In this document: positions 33,191-42,164 of the stretch, one piece after another | How the letters are laid out: each line of letters opens with the position of its first letter | How positions within the stretch are numbered: position 1 is the first letter of the stretch | Program-made: the position numbers and the translations under genes | The notes under the pieces: model-generated | Told to the model about the DNA's origin: nothing | What the model saw: the letters and a program-made list of their open reading frames with translations, nothing else | The model's database searches: none | Origin: Corynebacterium testudinoris | Lineage (GTDB): Bacteria; Actinomycetota; Actinomycetes; Mycobacteriales; Mycobacteriaceae | Direction: 5' to 3' | NCBI RefSeq assembly: GCF_001021045.1 | Contig: NZ_CP011545.1 | Location: forward strand, 1,550,001 to 1,614,000 | DNA: 64,000 nucleotides

Positions 33191-34132
33191 ATGCACAATA
33201 AGGAGTACCGTCCGACCCTGTCTCAACTGCGCACGTTTGTCACCATCGCAGAGAACAAGCATTTTGGCTCGGCGGCCGCCAAATTGGGAATTTCCCAGCC
33301 GTCGTTGTCGCAGGCGCTGGCTGCCTTAGAGCAGGGGCTCAACATTCAGCTCATTGAGCGCTCCACCCGCCGGGTGATCGTCACCTCCGCGGGTGAAACT
33401 CTCCTGCCTTACGCGAAAGCGACCCTCGATGCCGCCGAGGCATTTCTCGTTCATTCGCGGGGCAATGGTGGCGCCATGAGCGGCCCCGTGACCATCGGCA
33501 TCATTCCTACGGTCGCGCCGTACATCCTGCCGGCCTTGCTCACGTCGCTGTCGGATTCTTTCCCCGACCTCGAGCCCCGCATCGTTGAGGATCAAACCCG
33601 CCATCTGCTGGAGATGTTGCGGGATGGCCACGTCGATCTGGCCTTGATGGCATTGCCTTCGGATGCTCCGAGCGTCGTCGAAAAGCATCTTTATGACGAG
33701 GAGTTTGTCCTCGTTGTCCCCCAGGATCACCCGTTGGCGGGCCGGACTGATCTGCAGCTGGATGCGCTTGACGGCCTTGACCTGTTGCTGCTCGATGACG
33801 GCCACTGCCTCCACGACCAGATCATCGATCTGTGCCGGGCGGCTGACCTGAATCCTTCGGAGGCGACCAACTCGATCACCCGGGCATCATCGCTGACCAC
33901 CGTGACGCAGCTTGTTGCCAGTGGCCTGGGCGCCACGTTGGCGCCCCTGTCAGCCGTGGAGACCGAATGCACCCGACCGGGCTTAGCCACCGCGCGTTTC
34001 AGTGAGGATGTCACCGCTCAGCGCGAAATCGGCCTGGTATACCGCAGTTCCAGCTCCCGGACCAAGGAATTCGAGACCATCGGGACACTCGCCACCACGG
34101 CATACTCGCAGGCCGTTGCCTCCTACCGCTGA
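33191..34132 (+). CDS. oxyR: LysR-type hydrogen peroxide sensor OxyR
   Basis: This 313-residue LysR-family regulator has an N-terminal winged helix (FGSAAAKLGISQPSLSQALA) and an effector domain with the redox pair Cys206 (DDGHCLHDQ) and Cys215 (IIDLC), as in other actinobacterial OxyR. It controls catalase, dps and AhpCD genes in response to peroxide. Divergent orientation to ahpC-ahpD supports direct control of that operon. The ATG at 33191 follows TATAGT by 7 bases. The stop codon region overlaps the convergent membrane-protein gene by 10 bases. Confidence 0.95.
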   Translation: MHNKEYRPTLSQLRTFVTIAENKHFGSAAAKLGISQPSLSQALAALEQGLNIQLIERSTRRVIVTSAGETLLPYAKATLDAAEAFLVHSRGNGGAMSGPVTIGIIPTVAPYILPALLTSLSDSFPDLEPRIVEDQTRHLLEMLRDGHVDLALMALPSDAPSVVEKHLYDEEFVLVVPQDHPLAGRTDLQLDALDGLDLLLLDDGHCLHDQIIDLCRAADLNPSEATNSITRASSLTTVTQLVASGLGATLAPLSAVETECTRPGLATARFSEDVTAQREIGLVYRSSSSRTKEFETIGTLATTAYSQAVASYR

Positions 34133-35007
34133 ACGTCCACCGGCAAGGCGCCCCCGGCCATCTGGCGATAGAGCATCGTCGATATGAGAGTCCAGGCCGG
34201 CATGAGGATGATGAGGGCCAATCCAAAGGTAATGAGGGCCGCCACCACCATCGCCATTATGCCCAGGAAGTGGAACAACAGCAGCTTGGGGTAGTTATTG
34301 AGGCTGTTGCGCACTCCGGCCTTGAATGCCCCGACGACGCCTTCCCGGCGATCCAGGACGTAATAGACGATGTATGACATCAGCGGAGCCAGCAGCACTG
34401 CGACGAGCACGAGCAGAGCCAGACCGCCTAGCAACTGACCCAGAACCGCCATGGCCTCCGTGTCATTGCCCCACGTCGTCGGATCCGAATTAATCACCGG
34501 CAAGAGGAACGGCAACACGACCACTGCCATGATCGCCCCATTGATCAGCTGTGCGAGCACAAGCGTGATGATGGAGGGGACAACATTGACGTTGTGGAAG
34601 AAGTCAGCCAACCTCACCTTGGGCTGGTCCACCTGCCGCAGCGCGCCGTGGAGAACAAAAATGCCCAACACCGCCAAGGCCAGAGACAACAGGATCTGCG
34701 CCGCTTGGTAGCCCGTGCTCAATTGGTACGTGAGGTCGGCCGAGTCACTGCGGAAGAACCAGTCCACACTCAGGCTCAGAAGTGTCGAGCCCGCCAGCAC
34801 CAGAAACGATCCGAGAATCCAGATGAGCGGCGTCCGGAAGGTGGCCCTAAACCCCCAACCGACGGCGTCGAGAATATTGACCTTTCCCGTGCCCATCGGG
34901 GCCGAGTTTGGTGGCTGATGCGGCTGCTGCCAGTTCCCGTACCCGTAATTGGGCTGGTCCTCGGGGTGCGGGGTGGAAGGGTAGGGGTCGTTTCCGGGCG
35001 TGTCCAT
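34123..35007 (-). CDS. Multi-pass membrane protein with Pro/Asn-rich N-terminus
   Basis: This 294-residue protein begins with about 45 polar residues rich in Pro, Asn, Tyr and Gln. Around six hydrophobic segments follow (for example LIWILGSFLVLAGSTLLSLS and LGIMAMVVAALITFGLALII). Repeated GF/YxxxxR-type amphipathic stretches (DAVGWGFRATFRTP; GVVGAFKAGVRNS) resemble DUF975 or glycerophosphodiesterase-membrane-domain proteins, but no catalytic part is seen. The function is unknown. The ATG at 35007 has AAAGGA 10 bases upstream. The gene diverges from hrpA by 74 bases. Confidence 0.78.
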   Translation of the reverse strand: MDTPGNDPYPSTPHPEDQPNYGYGNWQQPHQPPNSAPMGTGKVNILDAVGWGFRATFRTPLIWILGSFLVLAGSTLLSLSVDWFFRSDSADLTYQLSTGYQAAQILLSLALAVLGIFVLHGALRQVDQPKVRLADFFHNVNVVPSIITLVLAQLINGAIMAVVVLPFLLPVINSDPTTWGNDTEAMAVLGQLLGGLALLVLVAVLLAPLMSYIVYYVLDRREGVVGAFKAGVRNSLNNYPKLLLFHFLGIMAMVVAALITFGLALIILMPAWTLISTMLYRQMAGGALPVDVQR

Positions 35008-35081
35008 GTAAAACAAAGTCCTTTCGTCGATTCGTGCCTAAGGTTACCGCCTTTCGCACGGGGTAACATCCAGGAACAGCT

Positions 35082-38000
35082 ATGACTACAGAATCTTTCT
35101 CCCCCACCCGCGCCGATCTTCTGGCCCGCTTGCCTGAGGTGTCGCTTGCCGACGAGCGCGCCTTCCGCCGGCGCCTGCACAAGGCAAAGGCGCCGAAGGC
35201 GCTGGCTGCGATCAACCGTGACATTGACGCGGCCGTCGACAAGCAAGCCCACATCGACGCTGCTGTGCCGGAGATCACCTACCCCGAGGCCTTGCCCGTA
35301 TCGGCCCGGCGGGACGACATCGCCGAGGCGATCGAGGAACACCAGGTGGTCATCATCGCTGGTGAAACCGGTTCCGGCAAGACAACCCAGATCCCGAAGA
35401 TCTGCCTCGACTTGGGGCGCGGGCGCCGCGGCCTCATCGGCCACACCCAACCGCGCCGTCTCGCTGCCCGGACGGTCGCCGAACGCATCGCCGAGGAACT
35501 GGGACAGGACATCGGTGAGACCGTCGGTTACGCGATTCGTTTCGACGACCGCGTCTCCCCCACCTCCGCCGTCAAGCTCATGACCGACGGCATCCTGCTC
35601 GCAGAAATGCAGCGCGACCGCTACCTCAACGCCTATGACACCATCATCATCGACGAGGCGCACGAACGTTCCCTCAACATCGACTTCATCCTCGGCTACC
35701 TGCGTCAACTCCTGCCGAAACGCCCAGACCTCAAAGTGATTATCACCTCGGCCACGATCGATCCCGAGCGTTTTGCCAACCACTTCCGCGATTCCGCCGG
35801 TGAACCCGCGCCGATCATCGAGGTCTCCGGGCGAACCTACCCCGTGGAAATCCGCTACGAGCCGATGGAGTTTGACGTCGACGGCAAAACCATCGACCAG
35901 GACCCACTCGACGCGGTATGCGAAGCCTGCGAGGAACTCATGCTCGAGGGCCCCGGAGACATTCTGTGCTTCTTCCCCGGCGAACGCGATATCCGCGACG
36001 CCATGGAGGCAATGGCAGCCCGTAAGTGGAAAGGCGTCGAGATCACTCCCCTCTTCGGCCGCCTGTCCAATCAAGAGCAGCACCGCGTGTTCCAACCTCA
36101 CGCGGGTCGTCGAATCGTGCTGTCCACCAACATCGCCGAAACCTCCCTGACCGTTCCAGGCATCCGCTATGTTGTCGACACCGGCACCGCCCGAATCTCC
36201 CGGTACTCCACCCGCACCAAGGTCCAGCGCCTTCCCATCGAGCCGATTTCGCAGGCCAGCGCCAATCAGCGTTCTGGCCGCTGCGGCCGCGTGGCCGATG
36301 GCATCGCTATCCGTCTCTACTCGGAAGATGACTTCGAGTCGCGCCCCGAGTTCACGGACCCGGAGATTCTGCGCACGAACCTCGCCAGCGTCATCCTGCA
36401 GATGGCACTCATGCGCTTGGGCGATATCGCCGAGTTCCCCTTCGTCCAACCACCGGACAACCGCGCTATCCGCGACGGCCTCCTGCTCCTCCACGAACTG
36501 GGCGCCCTGCAGGAGCACGAGCGCGACGGCCAGCCAACGCTCACGGCCGTCGGCCGCGATATCGCCCGCCTACCCGTCGATCCGCGCATGGCGCGCATGC
36601 TCGTCGAGGCGAACCGACTAGGAGCGCTTGACGACGTCCTGGTCATCGTCGCCGCGATGACCATCCAGGATGTCCGCGAGCGGCCATTGGAGTTCCAGGC
36701 CCAAGCCGACCAAGCCCACGCCCGGTTCAAGTCCCCGACCAGCGATTTCCTCTCCTTCCTCAAGCTGTGGGACTACATCGGCCAATCACGTGATGATCTC
36801 AGCGGCAATGCCTTCCGCAAGCAAATGAAGAAGGAATTCCTTCACTACATGCGCATCCGCGAGTGGTACGACCTCGTCCGCCAGCTCCGTGAGGTCTCCC
36901 GACAGTTGGGCTGGAGCACCCGCCACGAATCCGCTGACGAGCGCAATCCCGACGCTATCCACCAATCCTTGCTCGCTGGATTGCTCTCCCACATCGGCGC
37001 CCGCGACGGTAACACCCGTGAGTTCAAGGGCGCCCGCGGCACCCGCTTCATGGTCTTCCCCGGCTCCTCCCTGGCCAAAAAGCCACCGGAGTTTGTCATG
37101 GCCGCCGAGCTCGTGGAAACCTCCCGCCTGTGGGCGCGCGATGTTGCCTCCATCGAGCCCACCTGGGTGGAAAAACTTGCTGGCCCCCTGCTCAAACACC
37201 AGTATTCCGAGCCGACGTGGTCGCGCAAGCGCGCCTCCGGCATCGCTCACCAAAAGTCGACCTTGTATGGCGTGACCATCATCGCTGACCGAGTGGTTCC
37301 CTACCACGTGGTCGACCCCGAGGCCGCCCGGGACATGTTCATCCGGCATGCGCTCATCGAAGGCGATTGGACCACCCACCACACCTTCTTCCACGCGAAT
37401 GTGGACAAGCTCGAATCAGCCGCCGAGGTGGAAGAAAAGGCTCGCCGCCGCGGCATCGTCGTCGACGAAGACACCCTCTTCGACTTCTATGACACCCGCC
37501 TGCCTGCCACGATCACCACCGGCCGCCACTTCGACTCCTGGTGGAAGAAGGAACGGCGAGTCAACCCCGACCTCCTCGATTTTGATCCAGACGCACTGGT
37601 CGGCGCCGACGCCCAAGCGATCACCGAGGAAGCCTTCCCCGACCGCTGGTCCACCGGCTCACTCACCTTCGACCTGAGGTATCGATTCGAGCCCGGGCAC
37701 CCACAAGACGGAGTCAGTGTGTTGATTCCGGTTCCCCTGCTCGCAGGGCTGGATACCGAAGGCTTTGATTGGCTCGTCCCAGGACTCAGGGAAGAACTCA
37801 TCACCGAGCTCCTGCGCACTCTGCCCAAGGAACTACGCCGCACCGTGGTGCCCGCCCCGGATTTCGCCGCGCGGATTCTTCCCCGCCTCATCCCCTATGC
37901 AGGAACTTTGGTGGGACAGATGGCCGAGGTCCTCCACACCATGGGTCGCCCGGCCATTGACGCCGCCTCGTTCCGCCCCTCCGCCCTTCCACCACATTTG

Positions 38001-38987
38001 AAGATGACCTACGCGGCGGTAGATAAACGCGGCAAAGTCATCGACGCCGACAAAGATCTGCCCGCCCTCGTCGCACGACAGGCAGGATCCATCACGTCCT
38101 CTGTCAGTCGCGTCGGCCGAAAAGCAGAGTCGAAAGCCGTTCCTGAGTGGACCGAGGACTCCCTCGGCGCCATCGCCGAAGAAGTCTCCACTGTCGTCGA
38201 CGGACATGAAGTCATGGCCTATCCCGCCCTGGTGGCGACCCCTGATGGGGTCGAGGTGCGGGTACATCCGACCAAGGCGGCCGCTGATAGTTCCATGCTC
38301 ACCGCGACGTTGACGCTGTTGCTCCGCGAGATCAGCGTGGGAACCAGCCCCATGGTCAAGGGCCTGCCCTTGCAACAACGAGTGGCCGTGGACAACTACC
38401 CGCACGGCGGTGCCACTGGGCTCGTCGACGACGCCCGAGTGGCTGCCGTGCGTGACCTCATGATGGAAAACGGCGGCCCCGTCCGAGATCCGGACGAGTT
38501 CGCCGCGCTGCGAGACACCATCAAGCCTCAGGTCGCGGGGGCTGTGCGACGCGCCGTCGTGGCACTGGCTCCAGCATTGGTGGACTATCACAACGTGTCC
38601 GAGGAATTATCCCGTTGGGATGGTGAGGCGATAGACGATATGAAGGCCCAGCTTGCCTTCCTGCTGCCGAAGAACGCGATCACGCTCCATGGAATGCAGC
38701 ATCTTCGCCACCTCCCCCGCTACCTCCAAGGGATACGCATTCGGCTAGAGGAGATGTCCCTGGACCCGGGCAAGGATGCCGACCGGCAGGACGAGATTGA
38801 GCAGGCGCAAACCTACCTCGACATCGCATTGGCCAAACTCCCCGCGGGGAGAGCCAAAACGCGAGAGGTTAAGGACATCCGTTGGATGATTGAAGAGCTG
38901 CGCATCAGCCTCTTCGCGCAGCGATTGGGCACAGCCCGTCCCATTTCCTTGCGGAGGATCGAGAAAGCGGTAGATAAGCTCCGCTAG
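35082..38987 (+). CDS. hrpA: ATP-dependent RNA helicase HrpA
   Basis: This 1301-residue DEAH-box helicase has Walker A GETGSGKT (94-101), DEAH (191-194 in IIIDEAHERS), SATID (motif III), STNIAETSLTVPG (motif V) and QRSGRCGR (motif VI). The HA2 and OB-fold-like regions and the long C-terminal DUF3418 section (FEPGHPQDGVSVLIPVPLL) complete a full-length HrpA. E. coli HrpA rescues stalled ribosomes by pulling on mRNA; a similar role is likely. The ATG lies 74 bases from the divergent gene, and the ribosome site is weak (AGGAACAGCT). It ends 13 bases before the convergent nrdR stop. Confidence 0.95.
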   Translation: MTTESFSPTRADLLARLPEVSLADERAFRRRLHKAKAPKALAAINRDIDAAVDKQAHIDAAVPEITYPEALPVSARRDDIAEAIEEHQVVIIAGETGSGKTTQIPKICLDLGRGRRGLIGHTQPRRLAARTVAERIAEELGQDIGETVGYAIRFDDRVSPTSAVKLMTDGILLAEMQRDRYLNAYDTIIIDEAHERSLNIDFILGYLRQLLPKRPDLKVIITSATIDPERFANHFRDSAGEPAPIIEVSGRTYPVEIRYEPMEFDVDGKTIDQDPLDAVCEACEELMLEGPGDILCFFPGERDIRDAMEAMAARKWKGVEITPLFGRLSNQEQHRVFQPHAGRRIVLSTNIAETSLTVPGIRYVVDTGTARISRYSTRTKVQRLPIEPISQASANQRSGRCGRVADGIAIRLYSEDDFESRPEFTDPEILRTNLASVILQMALMRLGDIAEFPFVQPPDNRAIRDGLLLLHELGALQEHERDGQPTLTAVGRDIARLPVDPRMARMLVEANRLGALDDVLVIVAAMTIQDVRERPLEFQAQADQAHARFKSPTSDFLSFLKLWDYIGQSRDDLSGNAFRKQMKKEFLHYMRIREWYDLVRQLREVSRQLGWSTRHESADERNPDAIHQSLLAGLLSHIGARDGNTREFKGARGTRFMVFPGSSLAKKPPEFVMAAELVETSRLWARDVASIEPTWVEKLAGPLLKHQYSEPTWSRKRASGIAHQKSTLYGVTIIADRVVPYHVVDPEAARDMFIRHALIEGDWTTHHTFFHANVDKLESAAEVEEKARRRGIVVDEDTLFDFYDTRLPATITTGRHFDSWWKKERRVNPDLLDFDPDALVGADAQAITEEAFPDRWSTGSLTFDLRYRFEPGHPQDGVSVLIPVPLLAGLDTEGFDWLVPGLREELITELLRTLPKELRRTVVPAPDFAARILPRLIPYAGTLVGQMAEVLHTMGRPAIDAASFRPSALPPHLKMTYAAVDKRGKVIDADKDLPALVARQAGSITSSVSRVGRKAESKAVPEWTEDSLGAIAEEVSTVVDGHEVMAYPALVATPDGVEVRVHPTKAAADSSMLTATLTLLLREISVGTSPMVKGLPLQQRVAVDNYPHGGATGLVDDARVAAVRDLMMENGGPVRDPDEFAALRDTIKPQVAGAVRRAVVALAPALVDYHNVSEELSRWDGEAIDDMKAQLAFLLPKNAITLHGMQHLRHLPRYLQGIRIRLEEMSLDPGKDADRQDEIEQAQTYLDIALAKLPAGRAKTREVKDIRWMIEELRISLFAQRLGTARPISLRRIEKAVDKLR

Positions 38988-39000
38988 CTGGGCGCTCGGC

Positions 39001-39474
39001 CTAGCTACCTGCGGCCGAGTCTTCTTCTCTGGCTCTGCGGTGCATGAGGCGAATTTCTGATTCGAAGTCTTCGGCCGATTCGAAGGATTTGTACACCGAG
39101 GCGAATCGCAGGTAGGCGACTTCGTCCAGTGCCCGGAGCGGCTCGAGGATGGCCAAGCCGATAGCGTTGGCGTGGACCTGGGAACTGCCGTGGCTGCGCA
39201 CGGTTTCCTCGACCTCTTGGGCAAGTCGTTTCAGGGCATCATCTGACACATCACGCCCCTGGCAGGCACGGCGCACACCGAGGACGACCTTGTCGCGGCT
39301 AAATGGCTCGGTCACGCCGTTACGCTTGACCACCAGAAGAACGGCCTTCTCGATGGTGGTGAATCGCCCTTGGCATGCAGTGCACTCCCGCCGACGACGT
39401 ATCGCGGCGCCTGCATCTATGATGCGGGAATCGATGACTCGGGAATGATCGTGATGGCAAAACGGGCAATACAA
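39001..39474 (-). CDS. nrdR: Ribonucleotide reductase regulator NrdR
   Basis: This 157-residue repressor senses ATP/dATP and controls ribonucleotide reductase operons. The N-terminal zinc ribbon [16 protein letters not shown] plus ECTACQGRF carries four Cys. The ATP-cone domain lies at residues 46-136 ([19 protein letters not shown] and [11 protein letters not shown]). The start is TTG at 39474 because GAGGAA lies 8 bases upstream and the protein then begins with the conserved (M)YCPFC; a TTG 15 bases earlier has no ribosome site. It follows the DivS-like gene by 104 bases on the same strand, the arrangement known in Corynebacterium. Confidence 0.94.
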   Translation of the reverse strand: MYCPFCHHDHSRVIDSRIIDAGAAIRRRRECTACQGRFTTIEKAVLLVVKRNGVTEPFSRDKVVLGVRRACQGRDVSDDALKRLAQEVEETVRSHGSSQVHANAIGLAILEPLRALDEVAYLRFASVYKSFESAEDFESEIRLMHRRAREEDSAAGS

Positions 39475-39578
39475 CGTGGGGTTCCTCAACTAACGCAGGG
39501 ATTGAGTTCAGGGGAGCCATCTCAGGCCCGACTCACAGATCATCGTACCCGTCCACCCTGATGAGGCGGGTGAACCTC

Positions 39579-39965
39579 CTAGCGCGAGACAGCGCCCGTG
39601 CTCGCTGTGTAGGTGGCACCCATGTCGAGTGAACCGGGCGTGCTGTCAACCTCACTTTGGGACAACGCGGCGGTGACAACGCACACCCCGAAAACGGCTC
39701 CCAAGAGATACGTACCTAACGTCTGCAAACCCCGACGCCGACGGCTCGAAACTTTTCCTAGTGACTCCGGATTTGTTCGAACACCAACGGCGCTATCCCC
39801 TCGCCGCTCCATTCGATCCGCGACCCGGAGGGTTCGAACAACCCGGTGCTCCGCTGCCGCCTCACGGAAGCCCGACGGCTCCCATACAGCCGCTGCGGAG
39901 GCTGGGATGGAACGGCGACGCGGAGCGGGCGTACCTGCGACAGTGCGATTCAATGAGATAGTCAT
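39579..39965 (-). CDS. divS: DivS-like cell-division suppressor candidate (SOS-controlled membrane protein)
   Basis: This 128-residue protein has a single transmembrane segment at about residues 83-103 (LQTLGTYLLGAVFGVCVVTA), a basic Arg-rich region before it and a short extracytoplasmic tail. In C. glutamicum the gene divergent from lexA and upstream of nrdR is divS, an SOS-induced division inhibitor; the identification rests mainly on this position and topology, not on a strong motif. No LysM domain is visible, so the product is shorter than some relatives. AAGGA is 8 bases before the ATG. LexA half-sites lie just upstream. Confidence 0.65.
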   Translation of the reverse strand: MTISLNRTVAGTPAPRRRSIPASAAAVWEPSGFREAAAEHRVVRTLRVADRMERRGDSAVGVRTNPESLGKVSSRRRRGLQTLGTYLLGAVFGVCVVTAALSQSEVDSTPGSLDMGATYTASTGAVSR

Positions 39966-40017
39966 GATGACGTCCTTTCGATTATGTGGGCTAGAGTATC
40001 TAACGGCCCAGACATCA

Positions 40018-40117
40018 TCGAACACGATCGGCGTTCATATGTTCGATGTAGGTGCTATGTTCGATTTATAGCACCCGTTCGAAAAAATGTCCACACGTCG
40101 CGCGGAAAGGTCGAACA
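40018..40117. promoter_or_regulatory. LexA operator region between divS-like gene and lexA
   Basis: TCGAACA or its complement TGTTCGA occurs at 40018-40024, 40040-40046, 40058-40064 and 40111-40117, and GTTCGAA at 40077-40083. These are half-sites of the corynebacterial SOS box. None pairs at the ideal spacing, so the strength of each is uncertain, but their density supports LexA control of both flanking genes. Confidence 0.65.
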
Positions 40118-40262
40118 TTCGTACCAAGTCGTGGTAGACATGTAGGTGATGGATGGCACCGATGACTCAGCAGGACTCGCCATTCGAATAAGACACGTCG
40201 ACCGCCCGCTTCTTTGAACCACCCCAACCGCACAACATCAACCACGCAAAGGACCAAGGACC

Positions 40263-40991
40263 ATGGCACGAAACAGCTCAACTCCGAAGATTGATCCGTC
40301 AGGCAGGCCCGACCCCTCCGAACTTTCTGATCGCCAACGTCGCATCTTGGAGGTCATCCGCGACGCCGTGGTGCTGCGCGGTTATCCGCCAAGCATCCGC
40401 GAGATCGGTGATGCCGCCGGCCTACAGTCCACCTCTTCCGTGGCTTACCAGCTCAAGCAGCTGGAGAAGAAGGGCTTCCTGCGCAGGGACGCCAATAAGC
40501 CGCGAGCCGTCGATGTGCGGACCCTGCCCACCACGGATATGGCGACCAAGCCAGGTCGGCGCTCTTCTGCCGCTATCGCTGCGGCAAAGCAGTCCGATGC
40601 GCCCGCCGATGCGAGCCCGACGAACTTCATCCCCGTCGTGGGGCAGATTGCGGCTGGGTCCCCCATTCTCGCGGAGCAAGATGTCGAAGAGTACTACCCG
40701 CTCCCTTCGGACATCGTGGGCGATGGAGAGCTTTTCATGCTCAAGGTGGTCGGGCACTCCATGAAGGATGCCGGCATCCTGGACGGCGACTGGGTTGTCG
40801 TTCGCTCCCAGCCGGTGGCAGAACAGGGTGAGTTCGTGGCCGCACTCATTGAGGGCGAAGCAACGGCCAAGGAGTTCCACACTGACTCCACTGGCGTGTG
40901 GCTCCTCCCCCACAACGATGACTTCGCCCCGATTCCCGCCGAGCATGCAGAAATCATGGGCAAGATCGTGTCGGTCCTTCGCAAGCTGTAG
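40263..40991 (+). CDS. lexA: SOS repressor LexA
   Basis: This 242-residue repressor has an N-terminal winged helix ([19 protein letters not shown]) and a C-terminal self-cleaving S24 peptidase domain. Cleavage would occur at Ala131-Gly132 (QIAAGSP). The catalytic dyad is Ser166 (GHSMKDAGI) and Lys203 (TAKEF). A linker of about 30 residues joins the domains. RecA-stimulated cleavage de-represses DNA repair and division-control genes. AAGGA precedes the ATG by about 5 bases, with a second copy further up. It diverges from the DivS-like gene. Confidence 0.96.
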   Translation: MARNSSTPKIDPSGRPDPSELSDRQRRILEVIRDAVVLRGYPPSIREIGDAAGLQSTSSVAYQLKQLEKKGFLRRDANKPRAVDVRTLPTTDMATKPGRRSSAAIAAAKQSDAPADASPTNFIPVVGQIAAGSPILAEQDVEEYYPLPSDIVGDGELFMLKVVGHSMKDAGILDGDWVVVRSQPVAEQGEFVAALIEGEATAKEFHTDSTGVWLLPHNDDFAPIPAEHAEIMGKIVSVLRKL

Positions 40992-41312
40992 GGGTCGCCG
41001 GGGCCCGTTAGGGCCCCATCGGCCACTGATCAGATGTCTGATGTAACCCCCTCGATCCGCGTCTACCCTGCGCCATCCCGCCACGGCACTACCCCCGAAT
41101 TCGGGAATAGCGGCCTCTCACATCCCGCCAATCGCCTGATGTAACGGACGTAACTCAACGCCCTGAGCGGTTGTTTCACAGATTTTGACGCATGTTTGCC
41201 CGATTGAGACCAATTGCTTGGCGCTTTGTTGGGCTTCACACCCGAGTTTTTGGGAGAATGGCACAAACGGGCATCTAATCGACCGATTGTGTGGGAACGC
41301 GAGGAAATTGTG
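40992..41312. other. Intergenic region between lexA and sugR
   Basis: No gene is seen. GGGGCCC/GGGCCCC (41000-41017) is a lexA terminator candidate without a T-run. CTGATGTAAC occurs at 41038-41047 and 41136-41145. CCCGAATTCGGG (41094-41105) is a perfect palindrome. CCCGATTG (41199-41206) and CCGATTGTGT (41283-41292) recur in the ptsI and fruK control regions. Confidence 0.55.
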
Positions 41313-42092
41313 ATGTATGCAGAAGAGCGTCGTCGGCAAATTGCATCTTTGACCGCTGTTGAAGGGCGGGTCAATGTCACTGAATTGGCCAGCCGATTCG
41401 ACGTAACTGCCGAGACGATTCGTCGCGACCTCGCAGTTCTCGACCGAGAGGGCGTCGTCCACCGAGTCCACGGCGGAGCGGTTGCCAGCCAGACGTTCCA
41501 AACCGCTGAGTTTTCCCTTGACGCACGTTTTCGCTCCGCTCCCACCGCCAAGTCCGCAATCGCCCGAGCTGCACTGGAGTTTCTGCCCGAACCCAACGGC
41601 GGGCTGTTCCTCGACTCCGGAACCACCATTGGTACCTTGGCTGAACTCATCTCCGAGCAGCAGGACGCCAGGCAATGGTCAATCGTCACCAATAGCCTGT
41701 CTATCGCATTGAACCTCGCCAACAAGGGGCTGGCCGAAGTTCAACTACTCGGCGGTTCGGTGCGCGCCATCACCCAGGCCGTCGTCGGTGATACCGCGCT
41801 GCGAACTCTGGCACTCATGCGGGCAGACGTTGCCTTCATCGGCACTAATGCTCTCACCTTGGATCACGGCCTGTCCACGGCTGATGCCCAAGAGGCGGCG
41901 ATCAAATCTGCGATGGTGACCAATGCCCACAAGGTCGTGGTGCTCTGTGACTCGACCAAGCTCGGGAATGACTACCTGGTTAGTTTCGCCAGCATCAGTG
42001 ACATCGACGTGGTCATTACTGATGCGTCCGCCCCAGAGTCCTATGTCACGGCCCTTCGCGAGCGGGAAGTCGACGTCATCATCGCCGACTAG
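41313..42092 (+). CDS. sugR: DeoR-type sugar PTS regulator SugR
   Basis: This 259-residue protein has the same length as C. glutamicum SugR and reads nearly the same at the N-terminus (MYAEERRRQIASLTAVEGRV). The DeoR helix-turn-helix lies at about residues 22-50 (TELASRFDVTAETIRRDLAV). The sugar-phosphate sensing domain includes DSGTTIGTLAE, LGGSVR and FIGTNALTLDHGLSTAD. SugR represses ptsG, ptsI, ptsH, fructose genes and glycolytic genes and is relieved by sugar phosphates. GAGGA precedes the ATG by 8 bases. It faces ptsI tail to tail, with a shared terminator. Confidence 0.95.
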   Translation: MYAEERRRQIASLTAVEGRVNVTELASRFDVTAETIRRDLAVLDREGVVHRVHGGAVASQTFQTAEFSLDARFRSAPTAKSAIARAALEFLPEPNGGLFLDSGTTIGTLAELISEQQDARQWSIVTNSLSIALNLANKGLAEVQLLGGSVRAITQAVVGDTALRTLALMRADVAFIGTNALTLDHGLSTADAQEAAIKSAMVTNAHKVVVLCDSTKLGNDYLVSFASISDIDVVITDASAPESYVTALREREVDVIIAD

Positions 42093-42106
42093 TCCCCACA
42101 GCGGAA

Positions 42107-42142
42107 AATCCCCTCCGAACTGTTGCGAGTTCGGAGGGGATT
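42107..42142. terminator. Bidirectional terminator between sugR and ptsI
   Basis: AATCCCCTCCGAACT (42107-42121) and AGTTCGGAGGGGATT (42128-42142) are perfectly complementary. On the minus strand TTTTCC follows, so ptsI transcription should end here; on the plus strand the T-run is weaker. Confidence 0.88.
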
Positions 42143-42164
42143 GCCTCGTTGGGAGCGAAGCGGC

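Noticed and set aside
34776..36518. 580-codon minus-strand frame opposite hrpA
   Set aside because: It overlaps conserved helicase motifs on the other strand and crosses into the neighbouring membrane-protein gene. Its composition is that of a mirror frame.
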